Positions 40,666 to 49,566 of a stretch of DNA of 64,000 nt are shown here, one piece after another. The position numbers were made by a program, and so were the translations under genes. Below the pieces are notes generated by a model. It saw only the letters and a list, made by a program, of their open reading frames with translations, was not told the DNA's origin and did no database searches. Numbering within the stretch: position 1 is the stretch's first letter; each line of letters opens with the position of its first letter. The stretch covers positions 62,001 to 126,000 of the forward strand of contig NZ_VJZP01000003.1 of assembly GCF_007097265.1 (NCBI RefSeq). Reading direction: 5' to 3'. The DNA is from Flavobacterium gawalongense (GTDB lineage: Bacteria > Bacteroidota > Bacteroidia > Flavobacteriales > Flavobacteriaceae).

Positions 40666-43600
40666 TGCGTTTAAATATTTTAGTGGTATTATCATTTACA
40701 ACGGCTATAATTGAAACAGTTTTATTCTTGTCTTTTATTGTTTTTAGCTGTTTCACCTCTCCCTTTATGAAGAAACCTGACTTGTTGTAAGGTGTCCAAG
40801 AAAAAGCACCTTTTTTATTTCCTAAAAGTACACTGCCATAATTCGCGTCCAATCTGGAGAATTGTGGTTTGAATTCGTATTGGTTACCACCCAAGATTAA
40901 ATCCAAAATCCCATCATTATTCACATCCATAGTACAAATAGTATTCACACAGGAAAACTGAACTTCTTTCGGAAGCAGTTTTATTTCAAATTTGCCATTT
41001 CCTTTATTAATAGCAATTACACTTTCTTGAATATTCACTGTCTTTTGAATAGAATTTTCAACCACTTCCTTAGCAAATAATTCCTGAAATGTTTTCTTGG
41101 AATAATCGGCATAACTCAAATTTTTCTTCTTAATGGATGGAATTTGTTTGGCCAATTCTTGTTTCAGATTGATTGGTAAATCCTTCCCATCAATGGACCG
41201 GGTTGCTATTTGTTCAATGGTTCCGTTATTATCAAAATCATTGGTAAACAATTTCATTGGATTTGCATTTGTTGCTTTGTACGATGTATTCGTTCCTTTA
41301 TTTCCAAGAACCAAATCTTTCTTACCATCATTATTCAAATCCACACAACTAACAGTATTCCAAAAACCGTGATAATCCGTAAGATTCGATTTGAATTCTG
41401 TCAATCTTCTTCCAGTATTTTTGAAAATCATTGGTGCTGTCCAATCTCCTACCAAGATTAAATCCTTTTTGGAATCGTTATCAATATCTTCCCAAACCGC
41501 ATCGGTTATCATTCCAACCGAGTTAATTTTGAATGCTTTTTTATCAGTTACGTTTGTGAAATTTCCTTTTCCGTCATTTTCCAATAACAAATGTTTAGGA
41601 TCAATTCCATAAACACCTGGAACACTTCGACTCCCAATAAACACATCAATATCACCATCATTATCAAAATCATTTGGCGCGATTACCGAGACGTTATTAT
41701 TAGTTGTTGGCATATTGGTTTTGCTTTTTACAAAAACTCCTTTTCCGTTGTTCAAATACAAGCGATTTTTATAATTCGCCTGATCGGATTTTTCATTTCC
41801 ACCTGAACCGACTAATAGATCTTGATCTCCATCATTATCAGCATCAAAAAAACTGGCTGCAGTATCTTCAAAATTAGCATCTGCATCTAAGTCTTTTTGG
41901 TCAGTAACTGAATAATTACCATTTCCTTTATTTAAATATATTTTACCGGCTTGCCCTTTGGCTCCGCCAATAAAAACATCTTCATTTCCGTCGCCATTTA
42001 TATCAGCAACAGCTAATGATGGACCCTCCTGCGAAAGCATTTTTGAGATTAACCCTTCATAATCAAAATCGATATAATCGTTTTCTTTGTGTGCTAAAAA
42101 AGATGTTTTCTTTTCAGAAAATAATGGTTTTGAGATATCCTTTTTAGGCACATAATTCAATTTAGCATCTGCAATATTCAAATTGATTGTGCAATTGTTA
42201 GCAATTTTTTTAAGAGTCTGAAATTTATCATTTGGCCAAATTACGTGTAGCGAATCAATTTTTTTGGTTCCAATTCCAAAAGTCATCACATAATCAATAG
42301 AAGATTGAAAACCTCTGGAAGGAATTAACTCTTGTCTAATAATTTCGTTATCCGAAAATAATTCAACTATACTTCCCACACCAAATTTATTTTGGTTATC
42401 TCCTTTAAGTTTTACTTTTACGAAATGGTTGTTTTTATTTTTCTCTGAATTATTTTGGTATACAAAAGCTTCCATGTTCACATTATTGACAATCAAATCT
42501 AAATCGCCATCATTATCCAAATCTCCATAAGCGGCACCGTTAGAAAAACTTGGCGTATCCAATCCCCATTTTTGGGCTTCATTAGTAAATGTTAGGTTTT
42601 TATTATTTTTGAAAGCATAGTTAGGAATTGCTGTGCTTGGCATTTTGTTGATAATCGTTTCGATTTCTTCTTTCTTGCCTGTAACTACCATTTTTTGCAT
42701 GAATTCATTGGCAAAAAAATCAACAAAATCCTGATTTGTTAAATCGTGGTAAATTCCGTTGCACACATATATATCTTTGTATCCATCATTATCCATATCA
42801 AATAGCAAAGCTCCCCAACTCCAATCGGTTTTGGAAACTCCGGCATGATTGGCTATTTCAAGGAATTGATTGTTACCATTATTGAGTTGCAACGTATTTT
42901 GCATATATTGATTGAAAAAATCCAAATTTATTTTTCTAAGATATAAATCATAGTTTTCAAAATTTGTGGTAGTTTTCAAACGTTCATCATGTTCAGGTAA
43001 CATATCCGTAACGAATATATCAGCTTTACCATCATTATTGATATCTGCCATATCTGCCCCCATAGAAGACTGACTGATGTGTGATGTCCATCCCTGAATT
43101 TGTTCTGTAAAAGTTCCGTTTTTATTATTAATATATAAATAATCTCTTTCATAAAAATCATTTGAGATATAAATATCTGGATATAAATCGCCATTTACAT
43201 CTCCCACTGTAACTCCTAGACCAAAACCTATAAGGCTTCCATAAATACCAGATGCTGCACTCACGTCAACGAATTTTCCATTATCATTTCTCAGTAATTT
43301 ATCCCCTCCTCCTTTAAGGATATCGGCTACATCCCAGTCTTTATCTCGTAGATCTCTTTTGTTGGAATAGTTAAGACTACTCACAGGAATAAAACTGTTA
43401 TTTAAAATATAACAATCTAAATCACCGTCTTTATCATAATCAAAAAAAGCAGCATGCGTAGTTATACCAGTATCGGCAAGATTGTATTCATCTGCTTTCT
43501 CAGTAAAGGTATCATTACCATTATTGATAAAAAGTTCATTTTTTTGTTGATCACCCTTACTATTTCCGGCATTACACACATAAATATCAAGTAAACCATC

Positions 43601-43975
43601 TGCATTAATATCGACCATCACCACACCTGTTGACCAGGATTTAGTTCCTTCAATACCTGCTTTTTTAGAAATATCCTGAAATTTAAAATTTCCTTTATTC
43701 AGATAGAGTTTATTGGTGCCAAGATTAGAAGTGAAATATACATCAGAAAGTCCATCATTATTGATGTCTCCTATAGCAACTCCCCCTCCATTATAAAAAT
43801 TCCTGTACTTGAATACATTCATATCCACACCATTCTTAACTTCATTAACAAAATTAATTCCTGTTTGCGAAGCATCAAGTTTGGAGAATAGAGAGTCTTT
43901 ATTTTCTAAGTTTTCTTTGGAACAATTAGTAAAAAAAAGGAGAAAAGGGAAAAATAAAATAATACGATTAAACAT
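40658..43975 (-). CDS. VCBS/FG-GAP repeat lipoprotein with ASPIC/UnbV domain (paralogue 1)
   Basis: A 1105-residue lipoprotein (MFNRIILFFPFLLFFTNCSK, Cys18). It is built like its downstream paralogue: an N-terminal propeller of FG-GAP/VCBS blades with DxDxDG-type loops (DINNDGLSDVYF, DINADGLLDIYV, DYDKDGDLDCYI), an ASPIC/UnbV segment (NKFGVGSIVELFSDNE to WPNDKFQTLKKI), and a second set of blades, with a conserved C-terminal SRLDANYGSVLLGNKKGAF. It is separated from susD by about 300 bp holding a strong terminator, so it likely has its own promoter or depends on read-through. Calcium-dependent binding of sugars or proteins outside the cell is inferred. Confidence 0.88.
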   Translation of the reverse strand: MFNRIILFFPFLLFFTNCSKENLENKDSLFSKLDASQTGINFVNEVKNGVDMNVFKYRNFYNGGGVAIGDINNDGLSDVYFTSNLGTNKLYLNKGNFKFQDISKKAGIEGTKSWSTGVVMVDINADGLLDIYVCNAGNSKGDQQKNELFINNGNDTFTEKADEYNLADTGITTHAAFFDYDKDGDLDCYILNNSFIPVSSLNYSNKRDLRDKDWDVADILKGGGDKLLRNDNGKFVDVSAASGIYGSLIGFGLGVTVGDVNGDLYPDIYISNDFYERDYLYINNKNGTFTEQIQGWTSHISQSSMGADMADINNDGKADIFVTDMLPEHDERLKTTTNFENYDLYLRKINLDFFNQYMQNTLQLNNGNNQFLEIANHAGVSKTDWSWGALLFDMDNDGYKDIYVCNGIYHDLTNQDFVDFFANEFMQKMVVTGKKEEIETIINKMPSTAIPNYAFKNNKNLTFTNEAQKWGLDTPSFSNGAAYGDLDNDGDLDLIVNNVNMEAFVYQNNSEKNKNNHFVKVKLKGDNQNKFGVGSIVELFSDNEIIRQELIPSRGFQSSIDYVMTFGIGTKKIDSLHVIWPNDKFQTLKKIANNCTINLNIADAKLNYVPKKDISKPLFSEKKTSFLAHKENDYIDFDYEGLISKMLSQEGPSLAVADINGDGNEDVFIGGAKGQAGKIYLNKGNGNYSVTDQKDLDADANFEDTAASFFDADNDGDQDLLVGSGGNEKSDQANYKNRLYLNNGKGVFVKSKTNMPTTNNNVSVIAPNDFDNDGDIDVFIGSRSVPGVYGIDPKHLLLENDGKGNFTNVTDKKAFKINSVGMITDAVWEDIDNDSKKDLILVGDWTAPMIFKNTGRRLTEFKSNLTDYHGFWNTVSCVDLNNDGKKDLVLGNKGTNTSYKATNANPMKLFTNDFDNNGTIEQIATRSIDGKDLPINLKQELAKQIPSIKKKNLSYADYSKKTFQELFAKEVVENSIQKTVNIQESVIAINKGNGKFEIKLLPKEVQFSCVNTICTMDVNNDGILDLILGGNQYEFKPQFSRLDANYGSVLLGNKKGAFSWTPYNKSGFFIKGEVKQLKTIKDKNKTVSIIAVVNDNTTKIFKRNE

Positions 43976-44273
43976 ATTTAAATACTATTTGATTAGGTAA
44001 TTAGAGAATGCCAATTTATACAATATTCATTATAAAAAAAAATAAATAACCCAATAAAGTAAACAGAAATATGTTAAAAAAGAACGAATTTCAACTACAT
44101 TAAGAGGAATAAGAAAAGACTTCTAACTTTCTTTTGTTTACCATTTAAAAATATTTTTATTCTTTAATAAAGAAACAAGAAACAAGAAAACAGACTCGTG
44201 TAAAAAAGATAAAGAGGGTGAAAAACACCCTCTTTATAACTAATTCAAAACATAATTAATTGTAAACATGCCC
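43976..44273. other. Intergenic stretch between VCBS gene and susD
   Basis: About 300 bp, very AT-rich. Apart from the susD terminator (44201-44237) I see only a weak minus-strand TATTTTTA box (44146-44153) that might be a -7 element. No operator of the CGAAAACGTTTTCG type is present here. Confidence 0.5.
44201..44237 (-). terminator. Strong rho-independent terminator after susD
   Basis: ATAAAGAGGGTG (44209-44220) and CACCCTCTTTAT (44226-44237) form a perfect 12-bp stem around AAAAA. On the minus strand CTTTTTT follows. It ends the susCD unit and separates it from the VCBS block. Confidence 0.9.
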
Positions 44274-45788
44274 TTAGTAACCAGGGTTTTGTTTTAAATT
44301 CGCATTAAACAAAGCGTCTGCTGGTATAGGAAACAAAACATATCTGTTATCAGAAACATATGGTTTTAGTTCTCTTGCTGCCAAGAATTTACCAAAACGA
44401 ATCATATCATTTCTTCTCCATCCTTCCCACCATAATTCTTTTGATCTTTCAAGATAGATACCATCTAATGTTGCTGGAGAAGCTGGTTTTCCTGTTCTAA
44501 CAGCAATGTCTGTCATAATTGTACCTATACTACCTGCTCCACCTCTAGCTATAGCCTCTGCTTTCATCAACAAAGCATCAGAATAACGCATCAATTCATA
44601 GTCATTTTCTGGAGTACCTAAATTAGCAGCGTCCGGTATGTATTTTTGACCTCTGACGCCTGCTGTTTCAAGAGTAGCACCACTTGTAATCAAAGTTAAA
44701 GCAGCGGTATAAACTAATGGGTTACCATTTCTATCTTGCAATGGTGTTACCCCGCCTGGTTTGTACATTTGACCTATTTGAAATCCAACTGGGTTACCAA
44801 AAGCAGCAATAATGGCTGGATCTGCATTTTTGATACGTTTATCATTAGGATCAAATTTGTTATAGTATTCAGCTACAGTGGCAAAACCATTCCATCCATC
44901 AGGTGTTTGGTTGTAATGCATACCCGCTCTCCATCTTGATTGGATTCCTCCACCAGCTCCACCTCTTAAATTTTTAGAAGAGAATAAAATCTCTGGTGAA
45001 GTGTTGTTATTCGGTTTGAAGTTATCCCAGTAATCAGCTGCCAAAGAACTACTTATTGCGTCTACGTGAGATACCACTTTAGTCATATCAGCTGCATCAA
45101 AAACATAAGGCCCGGCAGGATCCGCAGCATTGAAAACTCCTTTATTCAAATATAATTTAGCCAATAAAAAGTGAGCGGCATCCTTGTTTGCAATACTCGC
45201 GTCCCCAGCAGTACGTGCAGGTAAACTTCCAACAACAGCCTCTAATTCACTAATTACAAAAGCAGTTGCTTCTTGTCTTGTCCATACTTTTGGATCTTCC
45301 TCTAATGAACTACCAACCTCTCTGTAAGGCACTTGACCAAACAAATCAATCACATTATAATAGTAAAAAGCTCTTAAAAAACGGGCCTGAGTCACTTCAG
45401 TAGCCGTACCGTTTTCTACAACTAAATTACAGTTGTAAACGTTTGATAACAAAGAGTTCCATGCTCCTTTAACTTCATTATGATCTGGTGCCCAAGTATG
45501 GGTATGCAATTGTCTCCATTTTGCATTATCATCCCAGTCACCCCCACGGGTAGGCCCCACTAAAGCATCAGTTGACATTTCATCTAAGGCATACATTCCG
45601 CCTATATCTTGAAAGCTTCTTAATCCTTCGTAAGATTTGGTTAACAAAGATGCAGTATTAACCGGAGCAGTTGCTCCACCCCCTATAACTACACCATCTA
45701 ATACTTCCTCATCTAGATTAGTACAACTTACTCCCAGTACAACTGTACCGGCAAACAAGATGCTTTTTATAATATTTATTCTTTTCAT
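44274..45788 (-). CDS. susD: SusD/RagB-family outer-membrane glycan-binding lipoprotein
   Basis: The surface lipoprotein partner of SusC (504 residues), which captures oligosaccharides and closes as a lid on the SusC barrel. The signal is lipoprotein-type (IKSILFAGTVVLGVSC, Cys22). The early ASLLTKSYEGLRSFQDI, the tetratricopeptide-like helices (ARFLRAFYYYNVIDLFGQVP), and the C-terminal LMRYSDALLMKAEAIAR with ERSKELWWEGWRRNDMIRF are diagnostic. It follows susC by 11 bp and ends before a strong terminator. Substrate is not readable; the neighbourhood suggests alpha-glucosides. Confidence 0.95.
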   Translation of the reverse strand: MKRINIIKSILFAGTVVLGVSCTNLDEEVLDGVVIGGGATAPVNTASLLTKSYEGLRSFQDIGGMYALDEMSTDALVGPTRGGDWDDNAKWRQLHTHTWAPDHNEVKGAWNSLLSNVYNCNLVVENGTATEVTQARFLRAFYYYNVIDLFGQVPYREVGSSLEEDPKVWTRQEATAFVISELEAVVGSLPARTAGDASIANKDAAHFLLAKLYLNKGVFNAADPAGPYVFDAADMTKVVSHVDAISSSLAADYWDNFKPNNNTSPEILFSSKNLRGGAGGGIQSRWRAGMHYNQTPDGWNGFATVAEYYNKFDPNDKRIKNADPAIIAAFGNPVGFQIGQMYKPGGVTPLQDRNGNPLVYTAALTLITSGATLETAGVRGQKYIPDAANLGTPENDYELMRYSDALLMKAEAIARGGAGSIGTIMTDIAVRTGKPASPATLDGIYLERSKELWWEGWRRNDMIRFGKFLAARELKPYVSDNRYVLFPIPADALFNANLKQNPGY

Positions 45789-45799
45789 TGTTTTTTTAA

Positions 45800-48772
45800 T
45801 TAAAATGTTACGTTAAGTCCCACAGCTACACTTTTCTCTCTTGGGTAAGACAAATATTCCATCCCAGCAGAAGGCACACCATTCAATGATTTATCAGTAT
45901 CTACCTCAGGATCTGACCCTGAATAACCAGTAATTATAAATAAATTAGAAGCGTTTACATAAAAACGAGCTGATTTAATTTTATATTTCTCTAAAGCATC
46001 TCCTTTAATTGTATAACCAAAAGTCAAATTACCCATTCTCAAGAAATCACCTTTTTCTAAGTATTTAGTAGATGGCGAGTTTGGATCTCCTTGTGCCTGA
46101 GCAGAAGTTGCAGCCTCTTGAGTAACGTTTCTTCCTCCAAGGAAAGCTCCTTTAAAGAAATAGGCATTCGTAGTGTTATTGTAGATATAATGACCAAATG
46201 CACCATAAAAAGAAGCACTCGCATCAAATCCTTTGAAAGTAAGATTAGTAGAGAAACCAACATTTATTTTAGGCAAAGGCTGTTTGTCTAATAATTTTTT
46301 GGCTGCAGTACCTAAACCAGTATCGTTACCGGCTGCGTCAGCATAAATAGAGTTCCCGTTGGCATCATACCCTCTCCATTCATATATATAATATGTATAT
46401 GCTGGATGATTATTCGTAATTACCTGCGCATAAGCATCTGACAATCCTTGACCATTCAATCCACCTGTAGAGATGAAACCGGCAAAGTTTTTAACTTCAT
46501 TGCTTAAGAAAGACGCATTTCCTGAGATATCCCAAGTCAAATCTTCTTTATCAATCACTTTGTAGCTCAAAGCAACCTCAACACCTTTGTTGATTAAGTT
46601 ACCAGGTAAGTTTTTGAAACGTGGCGATGGCGGACCTGGTTGAGTAGCAGCTGCAGGTACAGGGAAAATCAAATCCTTGGTATCTCTTTGGAAATAATCC
46701 AATGAACCTGTCAATTTATTATTAAACAACTCAAAATCAGTTCCTACACCATACGACTTAGTTGTTTCCCATTTTAAATCAGCATTAGCATTACTATCTA
46801 TACTTAAAGTACCATTGATACCATAAGAACCTCTTGAAATTGCAGAGTTTGGAGCAAATTCTTGATTTCCTGTAATACCGTAATTCCCTCTAATTTTGAA
46901 ACTGTTTACCAAACCCTCTTTGTTGTCTATAACTTTATAAGCTATACCGGCAGATGGGAAATAATCGTATTTGTTATTTACCCCTAATTTAGTAGATCCA
47001 TCAGAACGTAAAGTACCAGTAAGAATTAATTTTTTATATAAAGTAGCATTAACCCTTGCAAAATAAGATTGTAATTCAGTTCTGTTTCTATAAGAAAAAA
47101 CTCTAAACTCATTTTGAAGACCACCTTCAATATTGTCAATCAAGTTGGTTTGAGCCAAATCATATCCTAAACCTCTTGAAAAACTTCCATCAGCAGTATA
47201 GTCATAATAAGAATATCCTGCTAATGCATCTAAATTAAAGTTATCCCCGAAGTCATTGTTATAATTCAAAGTATGTTCAAAAGTTTTATTAAACTTGTTT
47301 TGGCTATTGATTGAAGCCTGACCATGTTTAACTTCAGTTGATCCAGGAACAGCTGCCTGAGCAACATTCAAGATATCAATAGTTGGCAACAGTTGACTTT
47401 TTCTGCTAGAAGTAGAACTTTCTATACCAAATAAGAATTGGTATTTCAAGTGACTATTAATCTTCCAAGTAGTATTAATACTTCCTAAAACTTTATTAGT
47501 ATTAGTATAATCTTTGTAAGCATTTAACAACTGTACAGGATTCAAATACGTATTACTTACTACATTATAAGAACCATTTGCATTATAAATAGGTAACGTT
47601 GGGTTCCAATACAAAGCTGTACCAATCAAATTCCCAATAAAACCTGCATTATTAGACAACAATGTAGTTTCATCTTTTATAGAAGCATAAATCAATCTTG
47701 ATTCTACTTTTAAAGCTCCACCAAAGAAATCATTTGAATTATAAACTGAAGCACTATATTTATCCAAACCTGAATTTTTTACAATACCGTTAGTGTTTGC
47801 TGCTCCAAAAGATACTCTAGTATTAGAGTTTTCAGTTGTTTTGCTAAAAGACAAATCATGATTCATAGAAAAACCATTACGTAAAACTGCATCTTTCCAG
47901 TCGTAAGTTCTTGAACCCTTATCAACTCCACCAGCAGCAACAAATTCGTCTGCGCTCATCACACCAAATTTACCTGCCATTTTGCTGAATTGCACTGACG
48001 TACTGTAAGTCAATTGAGGTTCTTTAGATTTTCCTTTTTTGGTAGTAATTACAATTACACCATTAGCACCACGAGAACCATAAATAGCAGTAGAAGATGC
48101 ATCTTTCAATACACTGATACTTTCTATATCATTTTGATTCACAAAGTTCAATGGATTTCTAGATGAAGAAGTTCCTAATAAATCATCTCCACCACCTGAA
48201 ACATTTCCACCATCCAATGGAACTCCATCAATAACAATTAATGGTCCGTTACCAGAACGAATAGAGGAATTTCCTCTCACTCTAATTGCAACTCCACCTC
48301 CTGGCTCCCCACTTGATTGAGTTACTTGTACACCTGCAACTTTACCTCTTAATAATTGAGCTGGAGAAGGAGAAGATACATTGTCAAAATCTTTTGCTCC
48401 AATTTGATCAACTGCACCAGTTGCATCTTTCTTTCTAACGGAACCGTAGCCAATAACTACTACTTCTTTTAATTCAGCTGAGTCTTCTTTTAAGATTACT
48501 TTAACTGAGCTTTTTCCTGCTACATTTACTTCTTGACTTTTAAGACCAATGTAACTAAAAATCAAAACTGCGTTTGAGCCAACATTTTTGATAGTAAAAT
48601 TTCCATCGAGATCTGTTTGTGCTCCATTTGTTGTTCCTTTAACTAATATAGAAGCCCCTGGAAGCGGACCGCTAGCATCAGATACTGTACCGGACACATC
48701 TTGCGAATAGGCCAAACTAGTACATAGTATCGTTAGAAACACCATCAAGCCTTTTAGTAGACTATTTTTCAT
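45800..48772 (-). CDS. susC: SusC/RagA-family TonB-dependent transporter
   Basis: Outer-membrane oligosaccharide importer of 990 residues. Signal peptide (MKNSLLKGLMVFLTILCTSLAYSQ), a carboxypeptidase-D-regulatory-like domain (VSGTVSDASGPLPGASILVK, about 26-105), the SusC TonB-box region (ELKEVVVIGYGSVRKKDATG), a plug domain (to about 240, IYGSRGANGVIVITTKKGK) and a 22-strand barrel to the C-terminal KSVAVGLNVTF. It is transcribed with susD. Upstream are the paired operators of unit B with a TATGTTTA box, giving a leader of about 50 nt. Confidence 0.96.
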   Translation of the reverse strand: MKNSLLKGLMVFLTILCTSLAYSQDVSGTVSDASGPLPGASILVKGTTNGAQTDLDGNFTIKNVGSNAVLIFSYIGLKSQEVNVAGKSSVKVILKEDSAELKEVVVIGYGSVRKKDATGAVDQIGAKDFDNVSSPSPAQLLRGKVAGVQVTQSSGEPGGGVAIRVRGNSSIRSGNGPLIVIDGVPLDGGNVSGGGDDLLGTSSSRNPLNFVNQNDIESISVLKDASSTAIYGSRGANGVIVITTKKGKSKEPQLTYSTSVQFSKMAGKFGVMSADEFVAAGGVDKGSRTYDWKDAVLRNGFSMNHDLSFSKTTENSNTRVSFGAANTNGIVKNSGLDKYSASVYNSNDFFGGALKVESRLIYASIKDETTLLSNNAGFIGNLIGTALYWNPTLPIYNANGSYNVVSNTYLNPVQLLNAYKDYTNTNKVLGSINTTWKINSHLKYQFLFGIESSTSSRKSQLLPTIDILNVAQAAVPGSTEVKHGQASINSQNKFNKTFEHTLNYNNDFGDNFNLDALAGYSYYDYTADGSFSRGLGYDLAQTNLIDNIEGGLQNEFRVFSYRNRTELQSYFARVNATLYKKLILTGTLRSDGSTKLGVNNKYDYFPSAGIAYKVIDNKEGLVNSFKIRGNYGITGNQEFAPNSAISRGSYGINGTLSIDSNANADLKWETTKSYGVGTDFELFNNKLTGSLDYFQRDTKDLIFPVPAAATQPGPPSPRFKNLPGNLINKGVEVALSYKVIDKEDLTWDISGNASFLSNEVKNFAGFISTGGLNGQGLSDAYAQVITNNHPAYTYYIYEWRGYDANGNSIYADAAGNDTGLGTAAKKLLDKQPLPKINVGFSTNLTFKGFDASASFYGAFGHYIYNNTTNAYFFKGAFLGGRNVTQEAATSAQAQGDPNSPSTKYLEKGDFLRMGNLTFGYTIKGDALEKYKIKSARFYVNASNLFIITGYSGSDPEVDTDKSLNGVPSAGMEYLSYPREKSVAVGLNVTF

Positions 48773-48829
48773 ACGTAATAAATAAGTTGGTTAATAATTT
48801 GTTTTAATGGTTTGTTTTAAAATATGTCG

Positions 48830-48907
48830 TAAACATAATACTAATTTTATGATAATTTTAAGAAAATTACTAACTATAACGTTTTCGTTGAACCGAAAAC
48901 GTTTTCG
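48830..48907 (-). promoter_or_regulatory. Paired LacI-type operator plus -7 box, unit B (susCD)
   Basis: A perfect CGAAAACGTTTTCG at 48894-48907 lies distal to susC, and a half-conserved copy (48874-48887, minus-strand CGAAAACGTTATAG) proximal, centres 20 bp apart. After 36 nt on the minus strand follows TATGTTTA (48837-48830). Arrangement, order and spacing match units A and C. Confidence 0.75.
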
Positions 48908-49566
48908 ATTTTAAAAATTAATACTTTAAAATATTAATATAAAAATTATATAAAATTTAAAAAAAGAGGCAAAAAAAACACATTACAGCAATTTGGATTA
49001 ATTTCTCAGATTAAAGATTTGAGCATTCATCAATAAAAATGTATTTTGACAAAAATCATTGAAGATTCTTTAACTCAAGAGCCTTTTATATGCTTATTCA
49101 ACAAACTAATCTTAAATTGAAATACCATGATTCAACTTATCTTTTATGGAATACTTTATTAAAATCTAAGCATTTTTGGATTTCACTATTTTTTATAATA
49201 ATTTTTATGTAAAAAAAATGAGATAACTGTTTTTTGGGTAATTTCTATAAAAAAGCCACGAATACAACCCTTTTAATAATCTCAAACAGATTAAAAAGTG
49301 TATTCATGGCAGAAAGTATTAGTTTTATGTTATATGACTATCCGTAATGCGGACTAAAATCATTTCGAATACAATTTTCGTCGTTTGTACATTTATAAAG
49401 CATAAATAGTAGCCCACAGATTGTACAGATTATACCGATTTACACGGATTTTTTTACTTGGTGAATCAAACTGTTATTTAAATCTGTGCAAAATCCGTTC
49501 AATCCGTGTTATCTGTGTGTCCTATTTTATCCTTTGGAACATATTGCGGACTGTCATATTATGTTA
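48908..49566. other. Long non-coding region between susC promoter and GH65 3' end
   Basis: About 660 bp with no convincing gene. The left 350 bp are plain AT-rich sequence in which I see nothing clear. The right 235 bp hold the repeat described separately (49331-49560). The plus-strand ORF starting at 49421 is generated by this repeat and overlaps GH65, so I do not call it. Confidence 0.6.
49331..49560. repeat. Repeat-derived element with ACAGATT/ACACGGATT units in inverted arrangement
   Basis: A left arm (49414-49450) made of units such as CACAGATT, ACAGATT, CCGATT, CACGGATT faces a right arm (49480-49519) with the complementary order (AAATCTGTGC, AATCCGTTC, AATCCGTGTT, ATCTGTGTG), an imperfect large hairpin of about 38 bp per arm. 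The edges resemble each other in inverted orientation: ATATGAC then TCCGTAAT at 49332-49348, and the complement of 49543-49559 reads ATATGAC then TCCGCAAT (14 of 17 bases). ACAGATT/CACGGATT-type repeats are known between genes in many bacteria. It lies directly behind the GH65 stop. Confidence 0.55.

Noticed and set aside
40665..40695. Earlier start of the second VCBS lipoprotein
   Set aside because: Ten extra residues would precede a complete lipoprotein signal and deepen the overlap with the upstream gene.
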